Source: Hormiphora californensis (taxonomy: Eukaryota; Ctenophora; Tentaculata; Cydippida; Pleurobrachiidae). Taken from it: 64,000 nucleotides of DNA. Location of the stretch: positions 5,246,008-5,310,007 of the forward strand of contig CM035362.1 in assembly GCA_020137815.1 (NCBI GenBank), written 5' to 3'. Position 1 is the stretch's first letter. The number at the start of each line of letters is the position of its first letter. Shown here piece by piece: positions 1-29,849 of the stretch. The notes below the pieces were generated by a model. The model saw only the letters and a program-made list of their open reading frames with translations. It ran no database searches and was not told the DNA's origin. The position numbers and the translations under genes were made by a program.

Positions 1-350
1 TCAGTCAGTCAGTCAGTCAGTCAGTCAGTCAGTCAGTCAGTCAGTCAGTCAGTCAGTCAGTCAGTCAGTCAGTCAGTCAGTCAGTCAGTCAGTCAGTCAG
101 TCAGTCAGTCAGTCAGTCAGTCAGTCAGTCAGTCAGTCAGTCAGTCAGTCAGTCAGTCAGTCAGTCAGTCAGTCAGTCAGTCAGTCAGTCAGTCAGTCAG
201 TCAGCCAGTCAGCCAGTCAGCCAGTCAGTCAGTCAGTCAGTCAGTCAGCCAGTCAGTCAGTCAGTCAGTCAGTCAGTCAGTCAGTCAGTCAGTCAGTCAG
301 TCAGGCAGTCACTGTCAGTCAGGCAGTCAGTCAGGCAGTCAGACAGCCTG
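1..350. repeat. (TCAG)n tetranucleotide microsatellite
   Basis: About 350 bases of almost uninterrupted TCAG units, with a few CCAG and GGCAG variants towards the right end. It begins at base 1, so its full length is unknown. No gene is visible in it. Confidence 0.97.
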
Positions 351-545
351 ACTGAAAGTGTCTGTCTGTATGTTTGCTCAGCTGGGAATTGATACCATGA
401 TTATCTCTTTAGGAACGGCTCAACAGGAGCTTCTAAAATTGACAACCCGGTGGCTTGGTTTCGGTTATGGTATATTTGAGGTCTTTATCATAGACAACAG
501 GTACGTAACAGCTCGCCAGCGCTGGGCAACTTATAAAAAGTACGG

Positions 546-593
546 GTACTTCTTGTTGAGTAAAGGGGTGAGACCCCTTACTCAACAAGGTAC
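546..593. repeat. Short perfect hairpin of a dispersed family
   Basis: The arms read CTTGTTGAGTAAGGGG and its complement with only a few bases of loop. The same arm returns as a hairpin near 49088-49133 and as a half-copy near 54875-54893, so this is a dispersed palindromic repeat. The rest of 350-712 shows no gene. Confidence 0.75.
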
Positions 594-714
594 TTCAGTC
601 CCGTGGCCGAGGCTCAGAGAGATAGTGAGAGTAACTGCAACCAGTGCAGTACCGCGGTATACCGCTCGCTTCCGTTTTCTCGACGTACTGCACTGAATAT
701 TGATCTGTAATGTA

Positions 715-810
715 CAGGGTGGGCCAGAAAGTTGGATCCGTACAATAGAGAGAGGATTGTACTTTTCCAATTCTTATCTCCAAGTGGCTCCAACTTTCTG
801 GCCCACCCTT
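715..810. mobile_element. Short MITE with TA target duplication (Tc1/mariner-like)
   Basis: A 96-bp element whose ends are inverted copies of GGGTGGGCCAGAAAGTTGG, flanked on both sides by TA (713-714 and 811-812). The TA duplication and terminal inverted repeats are the usual signs of a non-autonomous Tc1/mariner-type element. It ends 19 bases before the 830 splice acceptor of the myosin-like gene. Confidence 0.8.
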
Positions 811-829
811 TACATGTTTTCCCTCTCAG

Positions 830-1239
830 ATTCAGGGAATCGGAGCTATGGCTGGCAGTTGGACGGAACGACATTGCAATTTACCCTCGTCAAAAGAGTC
901 TGGCGATTGAAGTCCACACATACGACACCATCATCAGCTTCGGGGCTCCCCAGGTATTTTAACATGTTCAATTAAGACCATGTCATGTTAGTAACATGAT
1001 CATTGATCTTACTAACATCAGTCACCATGGTTACAATGGTTACTATCAGTATTATGACTATCATCTTTTACAATTTTCTCCTTACACCGATATACCCTCT
1101 CTCCTTCCAGGAAAATGTGTTCCGTATAGCGATTGAAGGGCACGCACCCCTCGAAATGAACACACCCCAGTTCCTGGACATTGCCCGGCTGATGAAAACA
1201 TACATCGGAATTATGGTCAAAACCAAACAACGGAGATAG
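830..1239 (+). CDS. 3' end of a MyTH4-FERM protein, probably a class VII-like myosin (partial)
   Basis: Two exons, 830-953 and 1111-1239, joined in phase through a short GT-AG intron (CAG/gtatt, ttccag/GAA). The first begins FRESELWLAVG and contains TIISFGAPQ. The second contains FLDIARLMKTYIGIM and ends KTKQRR before TAG. A 'WLAV...SFG.' strand pattern followed by a final helix that lines up with 'tnLl.sYI..m' is the C-lobe of a FERM domain. In MyTH4-FERM myosins this lobe is the last domain and is followed directly by a short basic tail and stop, as here. Upstream exons with motor and MyTH4 domains are not in the window. Such myosins carry cargo to actin-protrusion tips; which class this is cannot be settled from about 84 residues. 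Talin or PLEKHH-type FERM tails are the alternatives. Confidence 0.6.
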
Positions 1240-2065
1240 AAGAATGGTGTAAATCAAAATGGGAATTAACCCGAGAGACAGTTTACCACTTTGACTGAGA
1301 AAAACATGTGAATTGTGAGCAACGCCACAGTTTGGACATTATCTAACATCTCCGTCCCAATTCATTTTATATTATGGATATATTATGGATATTATCATTT
1401 ATCATGAGATACATGACTCGGCCCAGTAATATTATATAGTATACAGAGAGGGAAATGTTAATAGTTGTTAATAAAACTTATGCTAGGGCCTTTCAGCTGT
1501 GTTTCCTGTGTTGAGAAAGGGGTCCATTATATGATTATGAAGCACAAGGATTTTTGGAACGAGCTTTTCGATTCTCATTATTATCCTAGTCGGGATTGTG
1601 ATCTTTCAAGCTAGTAATCGCAGTTTTGAGTTTATGTTTATCCTTTTAAAATTCCTATAAAGTTATTTTCTAAACACACAGACTAATCAAACATTTATTA
1701 ACATACAGTCATGATCTGAGTCATCCAATAGTAATATAGTAAGTAATATGTACCCCCCATTACTAACTTTAATCCGTCTGATTGTGCGTGTCCGTGGGAT
1801 TTTCACAGATTTTTTATGTGGCATTATGATTATTATTTGCAAAGTTATTATCGTTTGATACTGTTATTTCTACACCATTTACAACTATAAATTTACATAC
1901 ATATCTTTCTCTTTTTATAGATTCCTTTGTCTCTTGGAAGACTCGGGATTCCAATAGCCAATGCGTGGAGTATTGTTGTCATAATCATAATGTAATTGTA
2001 TGTCGTTTTTCGATTAAAATGTGACATCGCCTTGGCCAGATATATTCAAATCAATATGTTCCTAC
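1240..2065. other. Downstream intergenic region, no gene seen
   Basis: AT-rich sequence. A short open stretch after an acceptor-like site at about 1919 (starting IPLSLGRLGIP) reaches a stop at about 1995, but nothing before it links to it. I annotate no gene here. Confidence 0.6.
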
Positions 2066-2067
2066 TA

Positions 2068-2240
2068 CAGTCGGACCCCGATTTACCGGGATGCTCGGGG
2101 GAAAGGGTTTTGCCCGGTAAATCGGGGTGTCCGGTATATCGGGGTCAAATACCGTTAATTTCCTAGATCGGGGGACATTTATCCTCCCGGTAAATCGGGG
2201 TTCCGGTAAATCGGGGTTCCGGTAAATCGGGGTCCGACTG
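2068..2240. mobile_element. Pogo/Tigger-like MITE with TA target duplication
   Basis: The left end is CAGTCGGACCCCGATTTACC and the right end is its inverted copy, flanked by TA at 2066-2067 and 2241-2242. Inside, the GGTAAATCGGGG motif recurs four times. CAG termini plus TA duplication fit pogo/Tigger-type elements. Related ends occur at 12491-12617, 12998-13069, 30257-30335 and about 61091-61111. Confidence 0.8.
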
Positions 2241-2449
2241 TAATTGTTTTGTGTTCCTACTAATTGTATCACTTCTTTACAAAATGTTTCATGGTGGCAT
2301 TTACTTTTTACCGTGAGTGAGAATGATATTATGTGTAACCATTTTCTCTTCAATCTCTTAAACCTTGGCTAACTGGCTGTTTTCATTGTTTGTCATTATC
2401 ATGGAAGTTCCATTTAGTTGGAACTGGAGGTCAACATTGTTGACTCAAC

Positions 2450-2890
2450 ATATCGGGATTGGCGTCAGGCCAATGATCTGACCGCAGTTCTCACGTGCGG
2501 CCCCGCTCTGGCAGCAAAAAATCGTGGTGGGAACCTCGAAAATTAGAGCAGGGGCTGTCTGGCACCGTGGACACTGGACCGGGTCCACTGGACCCCATCT
2601 GAGCGCTTTGTCTCAAATCTTGTTCAATGTTCTTACTTTACAAGGCAAGTCGGGGTCTGGCACCGCCAGGCAGAGCCGGGGGGCCTTAGAGCCAGTGATT
2701 GGGATCAGCGTGGCCAGACTCCCAGACAAGGTCTGTCAGTACAGTGTCTGTCAGAGCATTGGCCTGACCCTGTCCGAGAACTGTGGTCAGAGCATTGGCC
2801 TGACAGGTCAGTTTCAGATGGATGGCCTGATCATTTGGGGATCATTTCTTTCAAGAGAGAACCGCGTTCAGAGCCTGACGGAGCATTGAA
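2450..2890. repeat. Cluster of GTCAG(N9)CTGAC palindromic repeats
   Basis: The 19-mer GTCAGAGCATTGGCCTGAC occurs twice in direct orientation near 2753-2815, with a variant in reverse orientation near 2464-2483. The same 19-mer pair brackets 46852-46938 and, reversed, 60541-60620. Each 19-mer is itself a GTCAG/CTGAC palindrome containing ATTGG. An open reading frame across the region has no recognisable domain and I do not call it a gene. Confidence 0.6.
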
Positions 2891-3120
2891 AGACAATATG
2901 GTGAAGATCCTGGATTACCAGACCCCGTTTTGATTCTGCGTTCAGCCCCGCCGGGGTGCCGGACAGGTCTTTTGGGGACTCGTCAGACGGCACTTCTTGG
3001 TACCCTAATATACAATTAAAATAAGCTTTATTTTTGGGGATATAAGAAATCTTTTTCAAGTAGAAAAGAACAAAATTCATTTTGAAATCATACGTCTGCA
3101 TTAACTAGTCTCTTTTTTAT

Positions 3121-3205
3121 ATGTCAGTCTCTCTCACTCTCTCTCTCGTTCTCTTTCTCTATCTTTCTCTCCTCTCTCTCTCTCTCTCTCTTTCTCTCTC
3201 TATTT
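3121..3205. repeat. (CT)n-rich microsatellite
   Basis: Imperfect CT repeats with interspersed TTTCT. It lies in the gene-free stretch 2890-3370. Confidence 0.9.
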
Positions 3206-3378
3206 TTTATCAACTTGTCAAATACTAGTCCCACTATAGATAATCACTTGTAAAAGAGAAGCAGCAAGTGAAAAACTTGCAAAATAATGCAACAAAAAAA
3301 CATAACGATGTATTCAGATTCTTCAGCGAGTTATTCACTAGTTGGTGGCATGAGAGTACCCTCAAATTTATTGGTCAC

Positions 3379-3720
3379 TAGTGTCTGACGGTGTATAAGG
3401 TCCAAATGAGGCACGGAGCTTTTCTGAATCAGCTTTTCAATGAAATTTTCAAGACGAATCCAACGCAACAGGAATTATCTTATCGGGAAGGTTCGGTTCA
3501 CTCGCACTCATTTTTAGTAATTTTTGCCGCGCGAGCCAATCAGAGGCCAGAATTTCGAAATCCAGCCCTCTGATTGGCTCGCACAGCCAAAAATGAAAAA
3601 AATGAACCACACCTTCCCGATAAGATAGAAAGCTAATTCCGGTTGCGTTGGATTCGTCTTGAAAAGCTGATTCAGAAAAGCTCCGTGCCTAATTTGGACC
3701 TTATACACCGTCAGACACTA
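3379..3720. mobile_element. 342-bp hAT-like MITE
   Basis: The element starts TAGTGTCTGACGGTG and ends with the inverse, and the two ends stay complementary for more than 100 bases. It is flanked by a perfect 8-bp duplication, TTGGTCAC, at 3371-3378 and 3721-3728. An 8-bp duplication with TAG-type ends is diagnostic of hAT superfamily insertions. No transposase is encoded, so it is non-autonomous. Confidence 0.9.
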
Positions 3721-4038
3721 TTGGTCACACAAACATGAACAGAGGGTAGTCACACAGTCAAACTCGCATCACACATGACACACAGTACGTGTAGAAAAAC
3801 TCAGCAAAAACATTCGTCCGGAAAGCAACTAACTTTCATTCTAAAACACCCAAAACGGTTAAAAGAAGGGTTAACAATGCCTAAAATATAGGCTTTCCTA
3901 ATTAACATAGCACACACAGTTTAACAATTTCTTTTTTCGTCTCTCTTTGCGATCTTGTCAGTATATTTGCATTGTCATTTAATGGAAAACAGCGACAGTT
4001 ATTATCTTTTTCTCGTGAGAGAATATTTAGGGCCTCTC

Positions 4039-4648
4039 TTATCGGCTACTCGGTCGGCCGTTTGCCATCTGCAACAGAGCAAATACTCCCTCGGCGCTCT
4101 TCCTGTCGATAATTATACTCTTCTTCGCAGCGGCTCGTAATGCTGCGGGTTGGTCTGGGCTGCTATTCTCACTGAAAATAGAGAGGGAAGGTTAATGGAG
4201 GGGTGTAAGGTGCCCCTGGGGTTGCCGCCTTGCTGATCACGTGTGGGAACGGTAACCAGGGGAGATTGAGGGACGGAGGGTGGTGCGTGCGCGCTCCTTT
4301 CGCGCGCAATCTGTCAACTTTCTCCCTTGGAGAGTGGAGAAAACTAGCAATAGCGTGTGAAGACCACGAGGGCCCTGATAGCGGATCAATGTGACGATAA
4401 CGCAACACCGTGATATCATCTCTCTCACCTTGAGGATGTGTTGGGGGTGGCAGGCGTGGTCGGAACTAGGCGTCGTCCTGGGGTATGGAGTCATGTGAGT
4501 CATCGATCATATAATATGCAGGTCGCAGGAGACAGAATATTTTGAGAAAAGGTAAAAAAATCATCATCAAACTTACGAAGTGCCGCTGCGGCGAGTGCTG
4601 GCTTTCCTCGCATTAAACAAAGTGTAGCTGCGGCGGCGGCTTCCTCAT
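4039..4648 (-). CDS. Two candidate small exons of an unrecognised minus-strand gene
   Basis: Exon 4577-4648 (minus) lies between a tttcag acceptor and a gtaagt donor and reads open as DEEAAAAATLCLMRGKPALA. A second block, 4039-4171, follows a ttttcag acceptor. One frame there is strikingly coding-like (PAALRAAAKKSIIIDR, then SAEGVFALLQMANGRPSSR and stop), but joining it directly to the first exon needs a different phase. Either an intermediate exon lies between them or the short in-phase reading ending EPLRRRV is used. The alanine-rich composition gives no family. The signals are good but the model is weak. Confidence 0.35.
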
Positions 4649-4980
4649 CTGAAACAATTTGTTAATATTAACCAGTGAAACATGTGTTGTTCGTAAAAAC
4701 TAATTCTAATTTCTTTTGTTAACATTAAGTATTAAAAAAGTATTGAAGCTTGTTGGTATAATAATAGGCCGTATAAAGTTGTCGTACTACTATGGCCTGG
4801 TTCGGAGAGGCCAGCCTTTTGTGAGACAAGTCCAGCACACAATGGACAGAAAAACGCTGTGAGTTGTATAATGTACGGAGCGGGGTATGTATAAATTACA
4901 ATAGCACACACACACAGAGACAGACAGACAGTGTATGCGTACATTGTGATTAACAGAGTGTACGGCGCTATGACAAATTG

Positions 4981-4991
4981 AGAAAGAGAGA

Positions 4992-5040
<49 letters not shown>

Positions 5041-5222
5041 GAAGAGAAAAAGGGGAGAAAAAAGGGGAAAGAGAGGAGAGGGGGGGCCTCTTGACTTTGG
5101 CTATAAATTTTTTTTCAGTAGTATGTTCCCTATCCCGTCTCAATTTTGTAGAGAGAGGGAGATAGGGGAAGGGGAAAGGGGGAAGGAGAGGGGAAGAAGG
5201 GAGAGAGAGGGGAAAAGGGGGG

Positions 5223-5254
<32 letters not shown>

Positions 5255-5360
5255 GAGAGAAGAGAAAAGAGAGGAGAGAGAGAAGAGAGAGAGAAAAGAA
5301 AGAGAGAGAGAGGGAGAGAGAGAGAGAGAGAAAGGGGGAGAAGAGAGATGAGAGATAGAA
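4981..5360. repeat. GA-rich microsatellite block
   Basis: A pure (AG)n run at about 4981-5036 is followed by a long impure GA/GGA tract to about 5360. Long open frames here (poly Arg-Glu) come only from the repeat. Confidence 0.95.
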
Positions 5361-5449
5361 TATGTGAGACGTGGGGACTGTGAGGAGGAAGCCCCATTTC
5401 CCAGCCTGTCTCTAAACAGCTGCCACCAAGATGTTCCAATCAGCCATAG

Positions 5450-6534
5450 AATAAAATTTTCCCTTCAATCCCCCCTTCAAACCCCCTTTTCCCAAACGAC
5501 CCCCCCCCCCCCCCCAAATTTTTTCCCTACCCCCGGGAAAACAAAATCTTCCCCCCCCCCCCCCCCTTGGTAAAGCAATTGACAGCCCGCAACCTTAGAA
5601 ATTTTTGGAGAAAAAATCCCTAATAAGTGATCATCTGCTCCTTCATAAAACCACCTGCTCCTTCACAACACCATCTGCTATAACTAACCCATCATCATGG
5701 AATTTGTACCGTTTAGACTTTCACCATTCGTATTTGCAGCAGGTCGGTGTGGTAAACCCAAATACACCGGAAAACCATACATCACGTATTACAAAAAATG
5801 TAGGAAAAAACAACGATGCCTTTGACCGCACTACCCGAGTGTTTAAAAATCTCTCCCAAAAACACACACACCAACACACCCCAAACACAAACACACAACC
5901 ACAAAACCGCAAGTTTGTCACCACGCGAGGGGGGACAAGTTGCCAAGAAGATCCCCCTCCCCTTGGTTCGAAAGTTCCCCCTCCCTTTTGCCCCGAGATG
6001 ACAGCCCAGTGATAGTCTCACATCGATCAAGCGGAAAGCAAACGATTCCCCTTATTCCCATTATTATTATTCCATCCAAGCGAGAAAGCATATTGAATAT
6101 ATATTGTCTGTCGTTTTGGGGAGGAGGAGAGAAAGAGGAGGGGGCGATCTACCTAGTTTGAAGGGTGGGGTTACTTGGGATGAGACAAAAAGAGAAGATT
6201 GGAGAGAAAGAAGGAAAGTTGAGGGATAGGCAGCATGCTGTTGTTAGGGTGGGGGTCTATAAAAATGCAAATATTAATTGCTATTCCGCTTACTTATCCA
6301 ACAAAATATTCATGAGACCCTTTTAGGAACAACCTCTCTCATAAAAAAGAAAGGCCCAGTTTTTTACATTTGGGCTTCATTCGACGGATCGACACGATAA
6401 ACCTATTTTGTTTCATGGGAGCATGTGGTGGAATGTGGCGTTATGTAAACATAGTCAAACGTGCACAGATCAACTTGTACAAACACTCCAGGGGGCAACT
6501 TACAGAGTCTTGTACAAACATATATAGGGATGGG
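5450..6534. other. Intergenic, homopolymer-rich, no gene seen
   Basis: It contains C-runs at about 5500-5517 and 5551-5567 and degrades towards the following gap. Open frames are short and have no recognisable motif. Confidence 0.6.
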
Positions 6535-6634
6535 NNNNNNNNNNNNNNNNNNNNNNNNNNNNNNNNNNNNNNNNNNNNNNNNNNNNNNNNNNNNNNNNNN
6601 NNNNNNNNNNNNNNNNNNNNNNNNNNNNNNNNNN
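6535..6634. other. Assembly gap of 100 N
   Basis: Exactly 100 N, the usual placeholder for a gap of unknown size. Confidence 1.
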
Positions 6635-8560
6635 CCCAAATTTTTTTGGGCACCCCTTTCCCTGGAGGTTCAATCCATTAGACAAAAGGCTTATAAGGAA
6701 AAATCCCCCAAATTTTCTCATATCCTACCTTTTAAAAAAAAAACCCTTTTCTCCCACGATTCTGCTTTCCCTTTTTCATTAAAAAAGCTTATAAAGAAAA
6801 AAATTTTTACAAGGGTCAAGTTGTTCAAATCCTAATTTTTAAAAACCCTTTCCTACCATTTTTTCCACCCACACCCCCTTTTAATTTTGGAACTTTAAAT
6901 TTTTTGTGTACCCCAAACCCAACCCAAAAACTCCGTGGGAAAAACAGAGTTTTAAAAATTTGGAAAAAAATTTTTAAAAGATAGACAACAAAACGGCAAG
7001 CGGGGGGGAAAACAGGATGAAAATTTTGGGTGGAAAGAAAAAAAAGCCAAAACCGGGAACGGAAAAGGGGGAGGGGAGTGAGCATTGTTAGAAAAAGGAG
7101 CCCGAGGAAGAGAGGAGAGAGAGAAAAAACGGGAAGGGAGGAGAGGGGGGGGAAGAGAGGGGGAGAGATAGGGAGGAGGAGAGGAGGGAGGGGAGGGGGA
7201 AGAGAGAGAAAGACAGAGAAAGAAAATAAGAAGTCGTGTTTATATAGCTGGGTGTAGACTGATCGATCATCGCAAAAAACGTTCAGTAATTTCATTTTGA
7301 CCCCCCGGTAAAGCTAGCGCACGGGTTGACCAGATATAATAAATGGAGCTTCACCCAGTCTGACTTCCTCCCGATAAACACCCTCCCTCACATGCCAATA
7401 TATAATATTATGGTCTCTTCTAAACGTTTCTATTTTTTATCGAGTGATAATGGTAGACTTAACAAGTTGAAGGACCCAAATGAGCGACATAATAAATTTT
7501 AGGGGGGCCCCTAGGTATCAATTCAGCACCCCCCCCCATTTGGTAGGTTTCTTTTTTCAAGGGGGGGGGTCTAAATATATGGTAGCTCGTGAGCCAGGAA
7601 GAGACCTTTTCCCAAAAAAACGCTAAAAACTTATATTCTCCCCCCCCCCTTCTAAAAAGGGTTTGAAAAAAGGGAACGTTGCCTGAAAACGTCTAAAACC
7701 CACTAAAATAAGAGGGGGGGTGTTTATCTTTTCTATCCTCTTCCTTTATTTTTCTCTCCCTGCCTGAATTACTCAAGCGGGGGTGGGTGCAGTTACCCAG
7801 TAAAAAGCGTTATAAAACTTTGGGGGGAGGAAAGCGGTCTTATAAATTACCTCTTTTTCAGAATTAAAAAAGGGGGGGGGGGGTTATAGGATTGGGTTTT
7901 AACCCCCCTAAAAGACCTGCGGTTGGGGAAAAACTCTAATAAAACCAATGGGAACCCTTCCCCAATTTTAGGGTGAAAACACCAATTTATTTAATTTTTT
8001 TTTTTTTAAAAGGGGAAAGAGAAAATTTAAGAAAGGGAGGAAAAATGTGGGGAAAGGGGTTGGAAAGAGAGGGGGGAAAGGGGTAGGAAGTAAAATTCTA
8101 AGTGAAATCCGGACTATGGAAAAAGGGGGGGGGGGGTCCCCCAAAAAAAACTTACCAACGCTCTTTTTTTTTTTTGAAAATTGTTAAAAAATTTGGAGGG
8201 TTTTCCGCTTTTCGCTTTTTGATTTAAACGGGAAAAACCAATTTTTTTTTAAAATCATTTCCTTTTCCCCGGGGGGGTTAAACCCAAAAAATAGTTCAAG
8301 GGGGAGGGGGTTTGGAAAGAAATTTGGGGGGCACCCGTTTGAACTTTTATTTTGGGCTCGGGTCGGACAATTTGGTCAAAACCGGGGGTGGGAATTTTTT
8401 TATTTTGAATGGCTTGCGGGGGGGTTTTTTCGGGGGGGGAAAAAAGGGGGGGGACATAATTTTAGGGGTGGGGGGAAAAAAGGGGATAAGATGGGGTATT
8501 TTTTGGGGAAAAAACCCATTTTTGGTGGGGGAACAGGCGGGTTTTGATTGGTCCCTTCAG
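6635..8560. other. Homopolymer-inflated, probably low-accuracy sequence
   Basis: Runs of four to ten identical bases of all four nucleotides occur continuously. That pattern is unlike the flanking genome and typical of unpolished single-pass reads. A GA-rich block lies at about 7030-7230. No reliable coding call can be made. Base composition returns to normal at about 8560. Confidence 0.7.
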
Positions 8561-9107
8561 GATGGATGATTTGCTGGGTGAGTAGAGTGCTCCGGGGAAG
8601 CTCTTGGATAAGCTGGCTCCAGCTAGCCTGGACTCTTTTTTTACTGTCATACTCGCCATTAAATAACTAGAGAAGGATAATAAATTAGGGGTGTCAAGGC
8701 AGATTAGTAAATCACAGAGATAGACAACTCAGTGGCAGTGCAACTCTCAGAAAAAGATGTGCCAAACGCCCATCCCCAGCAAAATCTAAGTTCACCATCC
8801 AACGCGACTCACATCAGCTTGGAAATCCACCCGCGCGCTTCATATTAAATAAAAGCCGCGCAAAGAGGTGATGCCATACCACGCGCAAATACAATGCCGC
8901 GCCGCGCAGAACGCTTGTATTGAATTGGATCCGATTTTTTTTAAAATCGAACCGACTCTTTTTTTAAATGTTTAAAAAAATCAATCCTCAGATTTCAATT
9001 TTCAAAAGCGTGAAAAACGCGTCTTGCAGCCCCTGGACCCTGCTCGTTGGCTTCTATCCCTACACGCCCGCCGGGGCTGCGCTCCTCGGCCTAGCTCGTT
9101 GGGGGTT

Positions 9108-9600
9108 TCACCACTGACCACGTCTGCCAAGTGCCACCCCTAGCACCGTACGCAGAGGAAGACACGGCACACTCTGCAGTTTGCAGAGGGAGACCAAGCT
9201 CTGTCTCTGGCGACTCCCTTCTTTTTTACTATTTAAGGGTATATCGAGGGATTTTTGAGTGCAGGGCAATCTCTCCATATGAACTTGTATTTTGTAGGCC
9301 ATGCTAAAAAAAAGCAAAGCAGGCCAGCTTGGATAAATCCATTGCAGGGGGTGCTGATATCCCTTTCAATCGCGTCAGCCACGGTCCTTCCGGTACAGAT
9401 TTCTCTGCAGCGTAGTCAGGCGCTACCCCACAACATACGCCCTCGTGTTGCTTTCGGGTCTCTCAAGAGAGCCCCTACCAATCATAGCTTGGTCGACTAG
9501 ACGACATGCGCTAGACCAGGATCGAACCCGGGACCTAGTGCGTGAGAAGCGAGTGTACTAGTACACCACCCTGCTAAAGGGTTAAGGGACCTTAAATATA
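9108..9600 (-). mobile_element. Candidate tRNA-derived SINE inside a dispersed TTAA-type repeat
   Basis: On the minus strand, about 9500-9580 reads like a tRNA head, with a perfect B-box GGTTCGATCC preceded by GGTCCCG and an A-box-like GGGTGGTGTAC about 45 bases earlier. RNA polymerase III promoters of this form head tRNA-derived SINEs. The flank at 9232-9310 (TTTAAGGGTA, then GAGTGCAGGG and GTAGGCCATGC) matches the termini of the palindromic element at 49638-51028. The SINE therefore appears to sit in or beside a relative of that element. Confidence 0.5.
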
Positions 9601-9742
9601 CAGAAATCATATTTTTGCCACAGCCGGTTTCTTTTCCCTTGTTTCACCGGACCTCTCCAGGAGCAAGCACTAAACTTTTTAATGAATCACTGTGTCCTGT
9701 TGTATTGCAGGACGCCAGTTAACACAACTGCATTATTTTAGT

Positions 9743-27929
<18,187 letters not shown>

Positions 27930-28172
27930 TGATCTTTCAAATCTTGATGAGGAGGGATTTGATGATATTTTAAGTAATATGGACACGTTACAAAGGGGCC
28001 TGGTGATGGCTAATCCCGCTGTACAAACTGATATATGAGAGAGAGCCCCCTGTCTAAAGAGGTGATGATCTGGTGATGCTCTGATGGTGATGCTCTGATG
28101 ACAAATGACAGCGAATGATGAATCTGATGATGAACGCTCGAACTGTAATCTGCATCCGCCGTATCTATCTGT
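27930..28172. other. 3' flank of the integrin gene
   Basis: Sequence after the TGA, with repeated GATGATCTGGTGATGCTCTG-like GATGA motifs. It is probably 3' untranslated region. No canonical AATAAA was found close to the stop. Confidence 0.4.
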
Positions 28173-28281
28173 CAGGAACCGACCGAACCAGTAAATACTG
28201 GTCCCTGATTGGCTGATAACCAGTCACGTGACCTAAATAACAAGTTCTGATTGGTTGTTTACTTGGTTCGGTCGGTTCCTG
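28173..28281 (+). mobile_element. hAT-like MITE family 1 copy with perfect 8-bp TSD
   Basis: Full length, flanked by CTATCTGT at 28165-28172 and 28282-28289. Confidence 0.95.
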
Positions 28282-28701
28282 CTATCTGTCTTTCTTTCTC
28301 TCATTTCCACTTATCATCATGCCACAGTCGGTAACGAAATAACCCCTCCCTTACCAGCGTGCGAAGGTCGCGAGGTGACCTGAGGGATTATTTCGTAACC
28401 AAGACACATAGTACGTCACTTGTAAAATTCTCTATCAACCGCCAGATATTAGTACAGCTTGCAAATCAGCCTTGCCACACCAGATCTTCTGATTAGGTCA
28501 TTATATCTAACCACTCACTGTGATTCTCTCTCTTGCCGCTGTGCTCTGTGCATGGACTCTCAAAACGTGTTGGGCATGCCCGGGCTCTGGAAAGCGCTCT
28601 ACTCGCCAATATCTCTCTCCCTTTCTGTCAAGATAATTCCCTGTGTACACCCCTTTATATGTGTGTGTGCGTGGTATGTCTGATTTTACCAACAAAAAAG
28701 A

Positions 28702-28810
28702 CAGGAACCGACCGAATCAGGAAATACTGGTCCCTGATTGGCTGATAACCAGTCACGTGACCTAAATAACGAGTTCTGATTGGTTGTTTACTTGTATCGG
28801 TCGGTTCCTG
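28702..28810 (+). mobile_element. hAT-like MITE family 1 copy
   Basis: Full-length and close to consensus. The flanking 8 bases do not match, so the duplication is lost or the insertion is complex. Confidence 0.93.
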
Positions 28811-29751
28811 AGAGTTTCCAAACAAAAGATTTGATTTGCTTTACATCTGCAGGGATTATCGCCGCTTTACAAGGCCCCTACTACAAAATACTCCAACCCT
28901 GTTTATTCTAAAGTTATCTAAGGTTAAATACATTGGAAATGTTTCTTGGCATGACATGATGGTGGTGACCAGATCTCTCTTGATTTCTCTCTTCATCTGT
29001 CCCAGAGAAGCTGGTACTGCAGTTGGACCCGGCAAAGATCGGGGTTCGACTGGTCGTCAGGCGGATATTCATTTCATCCTTTCTGGGACAGATTGAGAGG
29101 GTGATTGAGAGGGCGAGATAAGCCAGTGATTTGTAGCAAACTAGTAGTAGTACGGGGGTTTTTCCCATAAAGGGAACCACCTTGAGAGGTTGCTCGAATT
29201 TTTAGGAAACCACTGTAGGGGAAAACAGTTCCAAAAGCGGGGGCCCCATATCTTGCCTGGATGTTGATAGCTAGATGCCCCCTCCTTAATAATTGGGGTG
29301 AATGAAAAGGGGCCCCATTCGTGGTTTTGAAACCCCGGCCGAAATAATATTCTGATTCATTAAATTCAAAAGCACTCTGCTAAAAATTATTTTCTTTCCC
29401 ACACAAAAAAAACAGACCCCCACCCCGAGAGGGGACTTCTCGCGTGATTTGATTCATGATGGAAACGCAAAAAAATTTTTAAAGGGGGGGCGGGGAAGGC
29501 CGCCGCAGCCCGGTTTTCCCCCGGGGGGGCGGGGAGGGGGGCCCACGGAGCGGCAGCCCCCCCCCCTTTCTCTTCTCTCTTTTCCCTTTCCCCTTTTTCT
29601 CTCTCCTCTCCTCTCTCTTCTCTTTGCAGACCCCGAATAGGAAACCTTTTCCTCATACTAACCCCTTTTTTTTTTCGGGGTCTTTCCCCGGTTTTAAAAG
29701 GAACCAGACAATACCCCAACACTTTCACGGTGTGCTTCTGGGAATTAGTAC

Positions 29752-29849
29752 CAGCAACCGCCAACACGGAAATAGGCCCTGTTTGGCTGATAACCAGTCA
29801 GTGCCCCTAAAAAGATTTCTGTTGGTGTTTACGGGTGGGTCGGTTCCTG
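29752..29849 (+). mobile_element. hAT-like MITE family 1, corrupted copy
   Basis: TTGGCTGATAACCAGTCA and GGGTCGGTTCCTG are recognisable, but the E-box and several stretches are altered. Confidence 0.7.

Noticed and set aside
1-350. CRISPR-like array
   Set aside because: It is a simple tetranucleotide repeat without spacers; the other tandem repeats (47320, 57240) also lack spacer structure.
1919-1996. Terminal exon reading IPLSLGRLGIPIANAW
   Set aside because: The acceptor is plausible, but no upstream exon joins it and the myosin-like gene already ends at 1239.
2524-2889. 121-residue ORF as a gene
   Set aside because: It spans dispersed palindromic repeats and has no domain, signal or splice context.
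9497-9580. A functional tRNA gene on the minus strand
   Set aside because: The B-box is perfect, but the acceptor stem does not pair convincingly and the sequence continues into repeat; a SINE head fits better.
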